6,108 nt of DNA from an uncultured Selenomonadales bacterium. Its GTDB lineage: Bacteria; Bacillota; Negativicutes; Selenomonadales; Selenomonadaceae. Every line of letters begins with the position of its first letter. Position 1 is the stretch's first letter. The notes beneath the pieces were generated by a model. The model had not been told where the DNA came from. It made no database searches and worked only from the letters and a program-made list of their open reading frames with translations. The stretch is taken from the NCBI GenBank assembly GCA_947165405.1, contig CAMVAG010000125.1, forward strand, positions 1-6,108, given 5' to 3'. This document shows positions 1 to 5,935 of this stretch, in pieces. The position numbers and the translations under genes are program-made.

Positions 1-15
1 AGGAGGTTGATTGAT

Positions 16-378
16 ATGGTTAAATACGAAGTGAAGATGACGAGCATAGGTAAGGACGCCGTGACCTACCTTGAAAGCAACAGCAGTTTCATTCTGATGA
101 ACGAGAAGATTCGCCCCGCGTTGAAAGACATGGTCGTTGAGCACAGCGTCGGCGAATTGGCGGCGGAAATTGTCGTCGGCGACAAACTCAAAGTCGGCAA
201 GAGCGAATTCGATGTGACGTTCGTCGGGGACGCCGCAAATAAAAATCTGCGCGAAGAAGGACACTGCACAATCGTCGTCAACGGCGAAGCAACAATGCCC
301 GGTCAAATCGCTGTCAAAGGTCCTCGCCCTCCGCGTCTTCGTTTCGGCAATGAAGTTAAATTTTATAACGAAGAATAA
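16..378 (+). CDS. PTS glucitol/sorbitol-type IIA protein (stand-alone)
   Basis: A 120-residue protein matching the GutA/SrlB family, the IIA component of the glucitol/sorbitol phosphotransferase system, a cytoplasmic phosphocarrier. From memory of E. coli SrlB it aligns over its whole length. His43 in the stretch EHSVGEL sits where SrlB has its phosphorylated His (IHCHGEL). The later block VGDAANKNLREEGH matches the SrlB block VGSVAEDNLRELGH, and a PGQIAVKGPRPP region follows as in SrlB. I chose ATG at 16 because the ribosome binding site AGGAGG occupies 1-6, nine bases before it; the upstream in-frame TTG at 7 abuts that site and cannot be used. No IIB or IIC gene follows: the gene ends at a terminator. 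The sequence before base 1 is unseen, so partners upstream cannot be excluded. Family call is good; whether it acts in transport or as a regulatory phosphoprotein is unknown. Confidence 0.85.
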   Translation: MVKYEVKMTSIGKDAVTYLESNSSFILMNEKIRPALKDMVVEHSVGELAAEIVVGDKLKVGKSEFDVTFVGDAANKNLREEGHCTIVVNGEATMPGQIAVKGPRPPRLRFGNEVKFYNEE

Positions 379-396
379 TTTTTTTCTCAAGCTTTG

Positions 397-440
397 AAAA
401 TTAAGAGCCTCTTCGAACGTTTGAAGAGGTTTTTAATTTT
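397..440 (+). terminator. Rho-independent terminator after the PTS IIA gene
   Basis: A stem CCTCTTC (408-414) pairs with GAAGAGG (423-429) around an inner AACGTT palindrome. The stem is flanked by AAAATTAA (397-404) and its complement TTAATTTT (433-440), so transcripts in either direction would carry a U-rich tail. It begins 19 bases after the stop codon. Confidence 0.85.
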
Positions 441-456
441 TTTGTCGATATAAATT

Positions 457-483
457 TTGCAAGGTGCGATTCTGTGTTATAAT
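457..483 (+). promoter_or_regulatory. Probable sigma-70-type promoter of the lytic transglycosylase gene
   Basis: A perfect TATAAT lies at 478-483. The best -35 candidate is TTGCAA at 457-462, with a short 15-base spacer; a less canonical TTTTGC at 455-460 gives 17 bases. It sits between the upstream terminator and the gene start at 516, which supports a separate transcript. The -10 is convincing, the -35 less so. Confidence 0.55.
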
Positions 484-515
484 CGGAAAAATTTTTTTGA
501 TAAGGAGTTGAGACC

Positions 516-1055
516 ATGACATTGAAGAAAATTTTTATAGGCGTGTTGATGAGTGTGATGTTTCTTTTGGGCGGCGAGGTCGAAGCGGCTGATTATTACA
601 GCGCGATTTATCAAACGGTCAATCGCTACAACGGCAACGAGGTCGAATGCGATTGGATAACGCGGGCGATTCTCTACGCTTCCAGCGAATATCAAGTCGA
701 TCCGATTTTGATTACGTCGATTATGGAGGCGGAAAGCGAATTTAATTTCCACGCAACCAGCCCCGTCGGAGCAATCGGTCTTATGCAACTTATGCCCTCG
801 ACGGCTGCGGGCTTGGGCGTCAATCCTCACAACCCGCTTGAAAATATTATCGGCGGCACGATTTATATCAAGAACCAACTCGGTCGCTTCAAAGATTGGG
901 GCGTTTATTCCGTGACGGATGCCGTTGCGGCTTACAACGCCGGACCCGGTGCCGTCGAAAAACACGGCGGCGTTCCGAATTATTCGGAGACCGTCCATTA
1001 CGTCATCAAGGTTGCGAACAATTACAAAAATCTTTTGAACTTGATTCAGTCGTAA
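516..1055 (+). CDS. Secreted lytic transglycosylase, SLT (Slt70-type) domain
   Basis: A 179-residue exported murein lytic transglycosylase that would cleave the MurNAc-GlcNAc bond of peptidoglycan to leave a 1,6-anhydro end. Residues 1-24 form a signal peptide: Lys-Lys near the start, a hydrophobic core, and a likely cut after VEA. The rest is a single SLT domain. The catalytic Glu is E73 in the motif EAESEFN (71-77). It is followed by SPVGAIGLMQLMPSTA (82-97), which holds the GLMQ substrate-groove motif, and by AYNAGPGAV (139-147), the third conserved block. All expected residues are present and no extra domain such as LysM is seen, so it is a minimal enzyme. The ribosome binding site TAAGGAG (501-507) is 8 bases before the ATG. 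It has its own promoter and terminator, so it is probably monocistronic. Whether it works in the periplasm or the wall depends on the host envelope, which is inferred. Confidence 0.93.
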   Translation: MTLKKIFIGVLMSVMFLLGGEVEAADYYSAIYQTVNRYNGNEVECDWITRAILYASSEYQVDPILITSIMEAESEFNFHATSPVGAIGLMQLMPSTAAGLGVNPHNPLENIIGGTIYIKNQLGRFKDWGVYSVTDAVAAYNAGPGAVEKHGGVPNYSETVHYVIKVANNYKNLLNLIQS

Positions 1056-1073
1056 AAATTTTTTCGTAAGCGC

Positions 1074-1104
1074 GCCGCTCAATGTCAGGCGGCATTTATT
1101 TTTT
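1074..1104 (+). terminator. Terminator after the lytic transglycosylase gene
   Basis: GCCGCT (1074-1079) pairs with GGCGGC (1088-1093), six pairs including one G-U, with an 8-base loop, followed by ATTTATTTTTT. It lies 19 bases after the stop codon. It ends only about 7 bases before the orphan ribosome binding site of the next reading frame, leaving no room for a promoter between them. Confidence 0.7.
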
Positions 1105-1110
1105 ATGAGT

Positions 1111-1118
1111 TAAGGAGG
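1111..1118 (+). promoter_or_regulatory. Orphan ribosome binding site without a start codon
   Basis: TAAGGAGG is as strong as the other ribosome binding sites here, but no ATG, GTG or TTG lies in the transporter frame at the right distance. The frame is open from 1109 and already encodes transporter-like sequence by about 1127. The only near-range candidate is a rare ATT at 1130, 11 bases after the site. It looks like the remnant of the transporter's original translation start, left after loss of the start codon and first codons. Confidence 0.5.
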
Positions 1119-1195
1119 GCTACTATAGCATTACAGACCTCGGCAACTTAATCAAGGCGGGCTTCGGCAGTACCGCCCCGACTGCCGCGCTGTTT

Positions 1196-2125
1196 ATGTT
1201 CAGCGTGCTTTATTTCAGCGTGATGAACGAGGCGGGCATGTTCGCCGTTATGGTTGACAAGCTGACGCGGCATATTGGCACAAGCGTTATCGGCGTGACA
1301 ATGATGACGACGATTTTAACGATTGTCGCGCACTTGGACGGCAGCGGCGCCTCGACATTCCTAATCGTTATCCCCGCAATGTTGCCGATTTATCGGAAGA
1401 TGAACATGCAGCTCGGCGCAGGTCTCGTTCGCGAACAAAATTTTAAATCGCCCGAAGTCAACGATAAATCTCCACGCGACAAAAAAATTTTTATATTCAA
1501 TGTGCTGTTGACGCTTGCCGTTATTGCCGCGCTGATTGTCACAAAAATTCCCGATTACGTGCCGTTCATGGTCGGCTTATCGTTGGCACTCATTGCGAAT
1601 TACGGACTCGACGCGAAGACTCACAAGAAAATCATAACTGCACACGCCGCGCCCGCGCTCATGATGTGTTCGACACTTTTGGCGGCGGCAGTTTTGATGG
1701 GCATCTTTGTTAAGGAAGTGACGGTTGACGGCGCGAAAATTCCCGGCGTAATTAATTGCATGTCCAATCTTGTCACGCTGATTTTGCCCGAAATTTTCGG
1801 AGAACATCTGTCCGTTATAATCGGCGCGCTCAGTGTACCGCCGGCTTTGATTTTCGACACCAACAGCTATTTTTACGGTATGTTGCCAGTCATGATTGGT
1901 ATCGGTGAAAATTTTGGCGTCAGTGCCGAAAGCATAACCGCCGTCATGCTGATTTGCCGCAACTGCGCGACGTTTATCAGCCCGATGGTTCCTGCCGCAC
2001 TGTTGGGCGTCGGGCTTGCCGAAGTCGACATAAAAGAGCATATCAAAGCCTCTTTCGGCTTCGCATGGCTTTTGTCGATAATCTGTTTGGGCTTCGCCGC
2101 GCTGATAAAAATCATTCCGCTGTGA
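1196..2125 (+). CDS. CitMHS-family transporter, 5'-truncated and internally shortened; probable pseudogene
   Basis: A hydrophobic protein related to citrate-metal/proton symporters of the CitMHS family (B. subtilis CitM type), an inner-membrane carrier for organic acids. Visible family features, numbered from ATG 1196: LYFSVMNEAGMF (5-16), LDGSGASTF (47-55), AMLPIYRKM (61-69), PPALIFDTNSYFYGMLP (215-231), CRNCATFISP (254-263) and several membrane helices to the C-terminus. Homologous sequence continues upstream of this ATG in frame to about 1127 (ITDLGNLIKAGFGSTAPTAALF), so 1196 is only the first standard start; it has no ribosome binding site. The first 45 or so family residues are absent. 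After NMQ (70-72) the frame jumps to LGAGLV, whereas CitM has about 60-70 more residues there, including a conserved PWGGPTARA motif. No stop or frameshift interrupts the rest. The shortening is judged from memory of CitM and needs an alignment. The substrate cannot be told. Confidence 0.7.
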   Translation: MFSVLYFSVMNEAGMFAVMVDKLTRHIGTSVIGVTMMTTILTIVAHLDGSGASTFLIVIPAMLPIYRKMNMQLGAGLVREQNFKSPEVNDKSPRDKKIFIFNVLLTLAVIAALIVTKIPDYVPFMVGLSLALIANYGLDAKTHKKIITAHAAPALMMCSTLLAAAVLMGIFVKEVTVDGAKIPGVINCMSNLVTLILPEIFGEHLSVIIGALSVPPALIFDTNSYFYGMLPVMIGIGENFGVSAESITAVMLICRNCATFISPMVPAALLGVGLAEVDIKEHIKASFGFAWLLSIICLGFAALIKIIPL

Positions 2126-2139
2126 CGTTGGCAATATCA

Positions 2140-2168
2140 TTGCAGGAAAAAATTTTCGGCGGCAGAAT
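2140..2168 (+). promoter_or_regulatory. Possible weak promoter of hom-thrB
   Basis: TTGCAG (2140-2145) and CAGAAT (2163-2168) are separated by 17 bases in the 84-base gap before hom. Both elements are imperfect. There is no clear terminator between the transporter frame and hom, so hom could also be reached by read-through. I see no room for a T-box or other long leader riboswitch here. Confidence 0.25.
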
Positions 2169-2209
2169 ATCCCATTGATAATTATATTCGGAAGGAATGA
2201 AAAATTTTT

Positions 2210-3490
2210 ATGGACAACGTTGTAAAAATCGGACTGTTGGGCGCGGGCACAATCGGCGGCTCCGTCATTGAAGTTTTGCAAAATAATCGCGACATCATAA
2301 CTCAGCGGGCGAACACCGCCATTGAAATTAAAAAAATTCTCGTCCTGCCCAGAGAGATTCCCGCTCTTCAAGAACGCGGCTTGCCTGCCACAAATGACTA
2401 CGACGAAATTTTGAACGACCCCGAAATAAAAATCGTCGTCGAACTTATGGGCGGCGTCAAACCCGCGAAAGATTTTATCTTGCAGGCGATGGCTCACGGC
2501 AAGCACGTCGTCACTGCAAACAAAGATGTCGTCGCGCAATTCGGGCATGAACTCTTCGACGCGGCGGACGCTCATCAAATCGATTTCCTCTTCGAGGCGG
2601 CGGTCGGAGGAGCCATTCCGATTATCATGCCGCTCAAACGTTCCTTGACTGCAAACAAAATCACGGAAGTTTTGGGCATTGTCAACGGCACGACAAATTA
2701 CATGCTCACGAAGATGAGTGACAGCGGCGCGGATTACGACACCGTTTTGAAAGAGGCACAAGCTCACGGTTACGCGGAGGCAAATCCCGCCGCCGATGTC
2801 GAAGGCAAAGACGCTGCTCGCAAAATCGCCATACTTGCCTCGATTGCTTTCAATTCCCGCGTGCGCTTCGAGGATGTTTCCGTCGAAGGCATTACTCATA
2901 TCACGCCCGAAGATATTAATTATGCAAACGAACTCGGCTACGTCGTGAAACTTCTTGCCGTCGGGCGCGATACAGAGCTTGGTGTCGACGTTCGAGTTAA
3001 TCCCGTCCTCTTGCCGAAGGAACACCCGCTTGCTGCAGTCAACGGCGTGCTTAATGCCGTTTTCGTTCGCGGCTGGCCGATTGAAGAGGCGATGTTCTTC
3101 GGACCGGGTGCCGGCAAGCCAACTGCCTCCGCCGTCGTCAGTGACATTATCGAAATTGCTCGCGGGCTTAGTCGAAACTCGGCAGGTCGTTTCGGTTGCA
3201 CTTGCTATCATCAACGCACGATTTGCCCCGTCGAAGAAACCGTTTCCTCCTATTACATTCGCTTGCTCGTCGACGATAAGCCCGGCGTTCTCGGAAAAAT
3301 CGCGACGACTTTCGGCAATGTCGATGTCAGCTTGAAGTCGGTCGTGCAGACGAGGACGGAGCTCAAAGACCACGTGGAGATTGTCGTCATAACTCACAAG
3401 GTCAAGCACAAAAATATTTTGGAGGCGCAGGCGGCGTTGAAAGTTCTTTCGGTCGTCGATGGAATTTTCAATGTGATTCGCGTGGAGTAA
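2210..3490 (+). CDS. hom: Homoserine dehydrogenase with C-terminal ACT domain
   Basis: A 426-residue cytoplasmic enzyme that reduces aspartate 4-semialdehyde to L-homoserine with NAD(P)H, the branch point to threonine and methionine. The N-terminal Rossmann domain carries G11-A-G13-T-I-G16. K105 in VTANKD fits the conserved active-site Lys. The catalytic domain has FEAAVGGAIPII (128-139), IVNGTTNYML (157-166) and ADVEGKDAARK (195-205), where D201 and K205 correspond to the catalytic Asp and Lys of the family. Residues about 347-426 form an ACT domain (RLLVDDKPGVLGKIA), the usual site of threonine feedback. Length and domain order are those of ordinary monofunctional bacterial enzymes, with no aspartate kinase fused. 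The ribosome binding site GGAAGGA (2190-2196) is 13 bases from the ATG, slightly long; an ATG at 2197 is in another frame. It is followed by thrB. Confidence 0.97.
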   Translation: MDNVVKIGLLGAGTIGGSVIEVLQNNRDIITQRANTAIEIKKILVLPREIPALQERGLPATNDYDEILNDPEIKIVVELMGGVKPAKDFILQAMAHGKHVVTANKDVVAQFGHELFDAADAHQIDFLFEAAVGGAIPIIMPLKRSLTANKITEVLGIVNGTTNYMLTKMSDSGADYDTVLKEAQAHGYAEANPAADVEGKDAARKIAILASIAFNSRVRFEDVSVEGITHITPEDINYANELGYVVKLLAVGRDTELGVDVRVNPVLLPKEHPLAAVNGVLNAVFVRGWPIEEAMFFGPGAGKPTASAVVSDIIEIARGLSRNSAGRFGCTCYHQRTICPVEETVSSYYIRLLVDDKPGVLGKIATTFGNVDVSLKSVVQTRTELKDHVEIVVITHKVKHKNILEAQAALKVLSVVDGIFNVIRVE

Positions 3491-3552
3491 ACGTGACGTT
3501 TAATCCAATGGTCGCGCTCGAACGTTGAAATAATTTTAATTTGGTCACCGCG

Positions 3553-3577
3553 TTCGTACGAAAGCCCTGCGGCTTTC
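3553..3577 (+). repeat. Inverted repeats in the hom-thrB gap
   Basis: GAAAGCC (3560-3566) and GGCTTTC (3571-3577) form a perfect 7-base stem with a CTGC loop. A separate perfect 10-base palindrome TTCGTACGAA (3553-3562) overlaps its left arm. No T-run follows directly (TAGCCT comes first, then AAAAATTTTT), so it is not a standard terminator. It could stabilise or partly attenuate the hom-thrB message, or be a fragment of a dispersed repeat. The rest of the 120-base gap shows no convincing promoter. Confidence 0.5.
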
Positions 3578-3610
3578 TAGCCTAAAAATTTTTGTGGAGA
3601 AAAATTAATC

Positions 3611-4546
3611 ATGGACAATAAAAAAAATCGTGCCCGCGTTCGAGTGCCCGGCACTTCAGCAAACTGCGGACCCGGCTTCGACTGTCTGGGTTTGGCGACG
3701 ACGATTTACAATTACCTAGACTTGACGCTTTTAAAGAGCAGCAAAGTTATCGTTGAGTCGACGGGCGAGGACGCCGATAAAATTCCTCGCGGCAGAAGAA
3801 ATTTGACTTGGCAAGCTGTTCGACGGCTCTTGCAGGAAGTCGGGCGCGAAGACGAATTCAAAGGCGCGATTATCCGCATGAAAAACAACGTCCCGATTTC
3901 GCGCGGGCTTGGTTCTTCTTCGACGGCGATTGTTGCCGGCTTGACTGCCGCAAATGAAATTCTCGGTTCGCCGCTCAATCGTCACGGGCTTTTAAAATTG
4001 GCAACGGAGCTTGAAGGTCACCCCGACAACGTCGCGCCCGCAATCTTCGGAGGCTTTACCGTCAGCGTCATGGACAAAGGCGAAGTTCAAACTTTTTCTT
4101 TCCTGCCGCGAATCAAATTGAAATTAATCGTCGCCGTTCCCGACTTCGAATTGTCGACGCAGTTGGCGCGAAAGGTCTTGCCGAAAAATGTTTCAATGAA
4201 AGACGCGATATTCAACGTCAGCCGAGCGTCAATGTTAATCGCGGCGTTGGTCGAGGGGCGCGAAGATTTATTGCCTCTTGCCTTCGACGACGCACTGCAT
4301 CAACCGTACAGAAAAAAATTGGTGCCGGGCATGACGGAAGTTTTCGAGGCGGCAAAAGCGGCCGGAGCATTCGGCTCGGCAATATCGGGCGCGGGCTCGT
4401 GTTTGATAGCTTTCACGTCCGCGAGGACTCAACTTGAAGAAAAAATTTCCTCCGCAATGGTCGAGGCATTCGCGGCTCACAATATCAATTCAAAAGCTTT
4501 GATTCTTGACGTGGACAAACAAGGTGCAAAAATCATAAGACGTTGA
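3611..4546 (+). CDS. thrB: Homoserine kinase (GHMP kinase family)
   Basis: A 311-residue cytoplasmic kinase that phosphorylates L-homoserine with ATP to O-phospho-L-homoserine, the step before threonine synthase. It shows the three GHMP motifs in order: VPGTSANCGPGFDCLGLA near the N-terminus (12-29), the ATP phosphate-binding loop PISRGLGSSS (95-104), and the C-terminal AISGAGSCLIA (258-267). The homoserine-kinase block EGHPDNVAPAIFGG is at 135-148. Length is normal for the family. A GGAG site (3596-3599) lies 11 bases before the ATG. It follows hom by 120 bases on the same strand, with no clear promoter between, so the two probably form one transcript ending at the terminator just downstream. 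Threonine synthase (thrC) is not in the window. Confidence 0.97.
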   Translation: MDNKKNRARVRVPGTSANCGPGFDCLGLATTIYNYLDLTLLKSSKVIVESTGEDADKIPRGRRNLTWQAVRRLLQEVGREDEFKGAIIRMKNNVPISRGLGSSSTAIVAGLTAANEILGSPLNRHGLLKLATELEGHPDNVAPAIFGGFTVSVMDKGEVQTFSFLPRIKLKLIVAVPDFELSTQLARKVLPKNVSMKDAIFNVSRASMLIAALVEGREDLLPLAFDDALHQPYRKKLVPGMTEVFEAAKAAGAFGSAISGAGSCLIAFTSARTQLEEKISSAMVEAFAAHNINSKALILDVDKQGAKIIRR

Positions 4547-4555
4547 AAAAAATTT

Positions 4556-4590
4556 ATCGGGACACCGACACGATGTCCCGATTTTTTTTT
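4556..4590. terminator. Bidirectional terminator between thrB and the convergent gene
   Basis: ATCGGGACA (4556-4564) pairs perfectly with TGTCCCGAT (4574-4582), 9 base pairs with a 9-base loop. The plus strand continues in an unbroken T-run to 4590. On the minus strand the hairpin is followed by AAA and then seven T (complement of 4546-4552). It therefore serves thrB, whose stop codon is at 4544-4546, and the minus-strand gene ending at 4600. Confidence 0.92.
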
Positions 4591-4599
4591 ATGCGGTTA

Positions 4600-5694
4600 T
4601 CATTTTTCCGAAGGCATGAGGACGATGTTTATCGGCAAGTTCGAGGCACCGGGCGGCGAATATTCAAAGCTGACTTGCCCGCGATAAGAGCCCAGTTCGG
4701 AAAGTTCGGTGCCTTCCGTCAAGATTGAAATGCCCTCGCTTCTCGCCAATGAAACGGCAGGATTTTCGGGCGGCGTCCTGTCTCCGAAGTAGAGCCTCTT
4801 GTCGGGCGTCTGAATCACTCCCGAATCGCCGTAATATTTATATCGAAGTGCGCCCGCGTAATGACCGCCGAGAGGACTCAAACAAAAGCGCGTCAAAAAT
4901 TTCGTGCGGAAGTTGAGCGTGTAATTTATTCCATAGTTGCCGTAGTTTATGACCTCCGAGCCGTCGGTCGCGTCGATGCCGTGCTTGAAGCGATCGTTAA
5001 TGTTGTCGCCGATTAAAACATAACACAGCCCGTCGCGTTTGCCGTCATAGGTTTTCTTGAGCGTCAAAGTTCGATTCATTTGCTTGAAGGTGCCGCGCAG
5101 TCGACATTCATCTTTGGGCAAAATTTCCGCGTGGTTCAAAAATTGCAGCGGGTCGGCGTTTTCGGGATACATCATAAGAAAAACTTTGACGGGATTATTT
5201 GAAACGAAATCGCACACGCCGTGAATCAATTGACCGGGCTTGAGCAGAAAATAATTTCCGTAAGGCTGATAAAGTTTTCGTTCGTAGCTTCCCAATTCGA
5301 TTCGGTCTTTGAAGTCGTCTTCCATGTACATTGTCTGCGTGATTTTTCCGACGCTGAAATAATTTTTGTTGGGAGCACTCATGCCGCCGCGAGTTATGTT
5401 GACGACGGTCTTGGCTTTGGAAGTGTTTTCAAAAATAATCGCGAAACGTTTGCGGACGCCCGTGTCGTTCAAGTGGTAAAACAAAATCCTTGCCTCGCCG
5501 CTGACTGTGTCCGTGTATAAAATTCCGTTGCGGCGAACGTATTCGGGGCTGTCGGAAAAAATCAACGTGCCGCCGCTGTCTTGAGAAAAAACTTCGAGCT
5601 TGTGCATGACGGAGGAAATTTTTTCGGCAGAAGCATTTGAGGTAAGAGTCAAAGCCGCGATTATTGTTGCGAAAAATTTTTTAACAAAATTCAT
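4600..5694 (-). CDS. Secreted protein of unknown function
   Basis: A 364-residue exported protein that I do not recognise with confidence. Residues 1-23 are a clear signal peptide: Lys-Lys at 5-6, a hydrophobic stretch, and an ASA/E cleavage site at 21-24. There is no lipobox Cys and no later membrane helix, so it should be soluble outside the inner membrane. The mature part is rich in Tyr, Gly, Asn and alternating polar/hydrophobic stretches, suggesting mainly beta structure. Examples are GGTLIFSDSPEYVRRNGILY (41-60), LFYHLNDTG (71-79) and RGGMSAPNKNYFSVGK (102-117). It has four Cys, at 161, 197, 224 and 271. I chose ATG at 5694 because TAAGGAG (complement of 5705-5711) lies 10 bases upstream and the signal peptide starts here; a frame extension to 5775 would cross the promoter. 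It is monocistronic, convergent with thrB and divergent from the tRNA. Confidence 0.85.
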   Translation of the reverse strand: MNFVKKFFATIIAALTLTSNASAEKISSVMHKLEVFSQDSGGTLIFSDSPEYVRRNGILYTDTVSGEARILFYHLNDTGVRKRFAIIFENTSKAKTVVNITRGGMSAPNKNYFSVGKITQTMYMEDDFKDRIELGSYERKLYQPYGNYFLLKPGQLIHGVCDFVSNNPVKVFLMMYPENADPLQFLNHAEILPKDECRLRGTFKQMNRTLTLKKTYDGKRDGLCYVLIGDNINDRFKHGIDATDGSEVINYGNYGINYTLNFRTKFLTRFCLSPLGGHYAGALRYKYYGDSGVIQTPDKRLYFGDRTPPENPAVSLARSEGISILTEGTELSELGSYRGQVSFEYSPPGASNLPINIVLMPSEK

Positions 5695-5725
5695 TCGAGG
5701 AAGGCTCCTTAAAATTTTTTCGGCG

Positions 5726-5754
5726 ATTATATCATGCGCGAATTGAAAGTACAA
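5726..5754 (-). promoter_or_regulatory. Promoter of the secreted-protein gene
   Basis: On the minus strand a perfect TATAAT (complement of 5726-5731) is preceded by TG one base upstream, an extended -10. TTGTAC (complement of 5749-5754) lies 17 bases further up as a partial -35. It would give a short leader of about 25 bases that includes the ribosome binding site. Confidence 0.6.
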
Positions 5755-5762
5755 AATTTTTC

Positions 5763-5791
5763 TTGACTTTGACAAAGCGGAGGTTTATAAT
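5763..5791 (+). promoter_or_regulatory. Promoter of the tRNA-Ala gene
   Basis: TTGACT (5763-5768) and a perfect TATAAT (5786-5791) are separated by exactly 17 bases, and the tRNA begins 13 bases after the -10. A second, better -35 match, TTGACA (5769-5774), sits right behind the first but is only 11 bases from the -10. The A/T tract at 5753-5761 just upstream could act as an UP element. Confidence 0.75.
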
Positions 5792-5803
5792 CGCGCTTGC
5801 ATT

Positions 5804-5879
5804 GGGGACGTAGCTCAGCTGGGAGAGCATCAGGTTCGCAATCTGGGGGTCAAGGGTTCGAATCCCTCCGTCTCCACCA
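5804..5879 (+). tRNA. tRNA-Ala, anticodon CGC
   Basis: A complete 76-base cloverleaf with encoded CCA. The acceptor stem GGGGACG (5804-5810) pairs with CGTCTCC (5869-5875) and contains the G3-U70 pair that identifies alanine tRNAs. The D arm is 5813-5828. The anticodon loop TTCGCAA (5835-5841) gives anticodon CGC at 5837-5839, reading GCG. The T loop is TTCGAAT at 5857-5863, discriminator A at 5876, CCA 5877-5879. The T stem has one A-C mismatch at its outermost pair (49-65). It has its own promoter and terminator and is a single-gene unit. Confidence 0.96.
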
Positions 5880-5893
5880 ATACAGAAAATTTC

Positions 5894-5921
5894 AAGGCGG
5901 GAGTTCAAGCTTCCGCCTTTT
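5894..5921 (+). terminator. Terminator of the tRNA-Ala gene
   Basis: AAGGCGGGAG (5894-5903) pairs with CTTCCGCCTT (5910-5919), ten pairs with one G-U, around a 6-base loop, and is followed by two more T. The T-run is short, but the stem is strong and starts 14 bases after the CCA end. Confidence 0.7.
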
Positions 5922-5935
5922 GCGTTGGCTTCTTT

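Noticed and set aside
477..1082. A 201-codon minus-strand frame opposite the lytic transglycosylase.
   Set aside because: Shadow of a gene with all catalytic motifs; it also runs through that gene's promoter and terminator.
2126..2209. A leader regulator such as a T-box or threonine attenuator before hom.
   Set aside because: The gap is only 84 bases with no clear antiterminator/terminator pair or leader peptide rich in Thr codons.
1577..3409. A 610-codon open frame on the minus strand, antisense to the transporter and hom.
   Set aside because: It lies opposite two well-supported coding frames, has no ribosome binding site or signal of a family, and its Arg/Asn/Asp/Phe-rich translation is typical of the antisense of genes with biased third positions.
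3491..3610. A separate promoter or intrinsic terminator between hom and thrB.
   Set aside because: The TTGAAA at 3525 has no -10 at proper spacing, and the hairpin at 3560-3577 lacks a directly following T-run.
4543..4916. Two small plus-strand frames (61 and 63 codons) just after thrB.
   Set aside because: The first runs through the terminator hairpin, and both are mainly antisense to the secreted-protein gene; neither has a convincing ribosome binding site.
5695..5775. A 27-residue N-terminal extension of the secreted protein.
   Set aside because: It would place the ribosome binding site and the extended -10 inside the coding region and hide the signal peptide.
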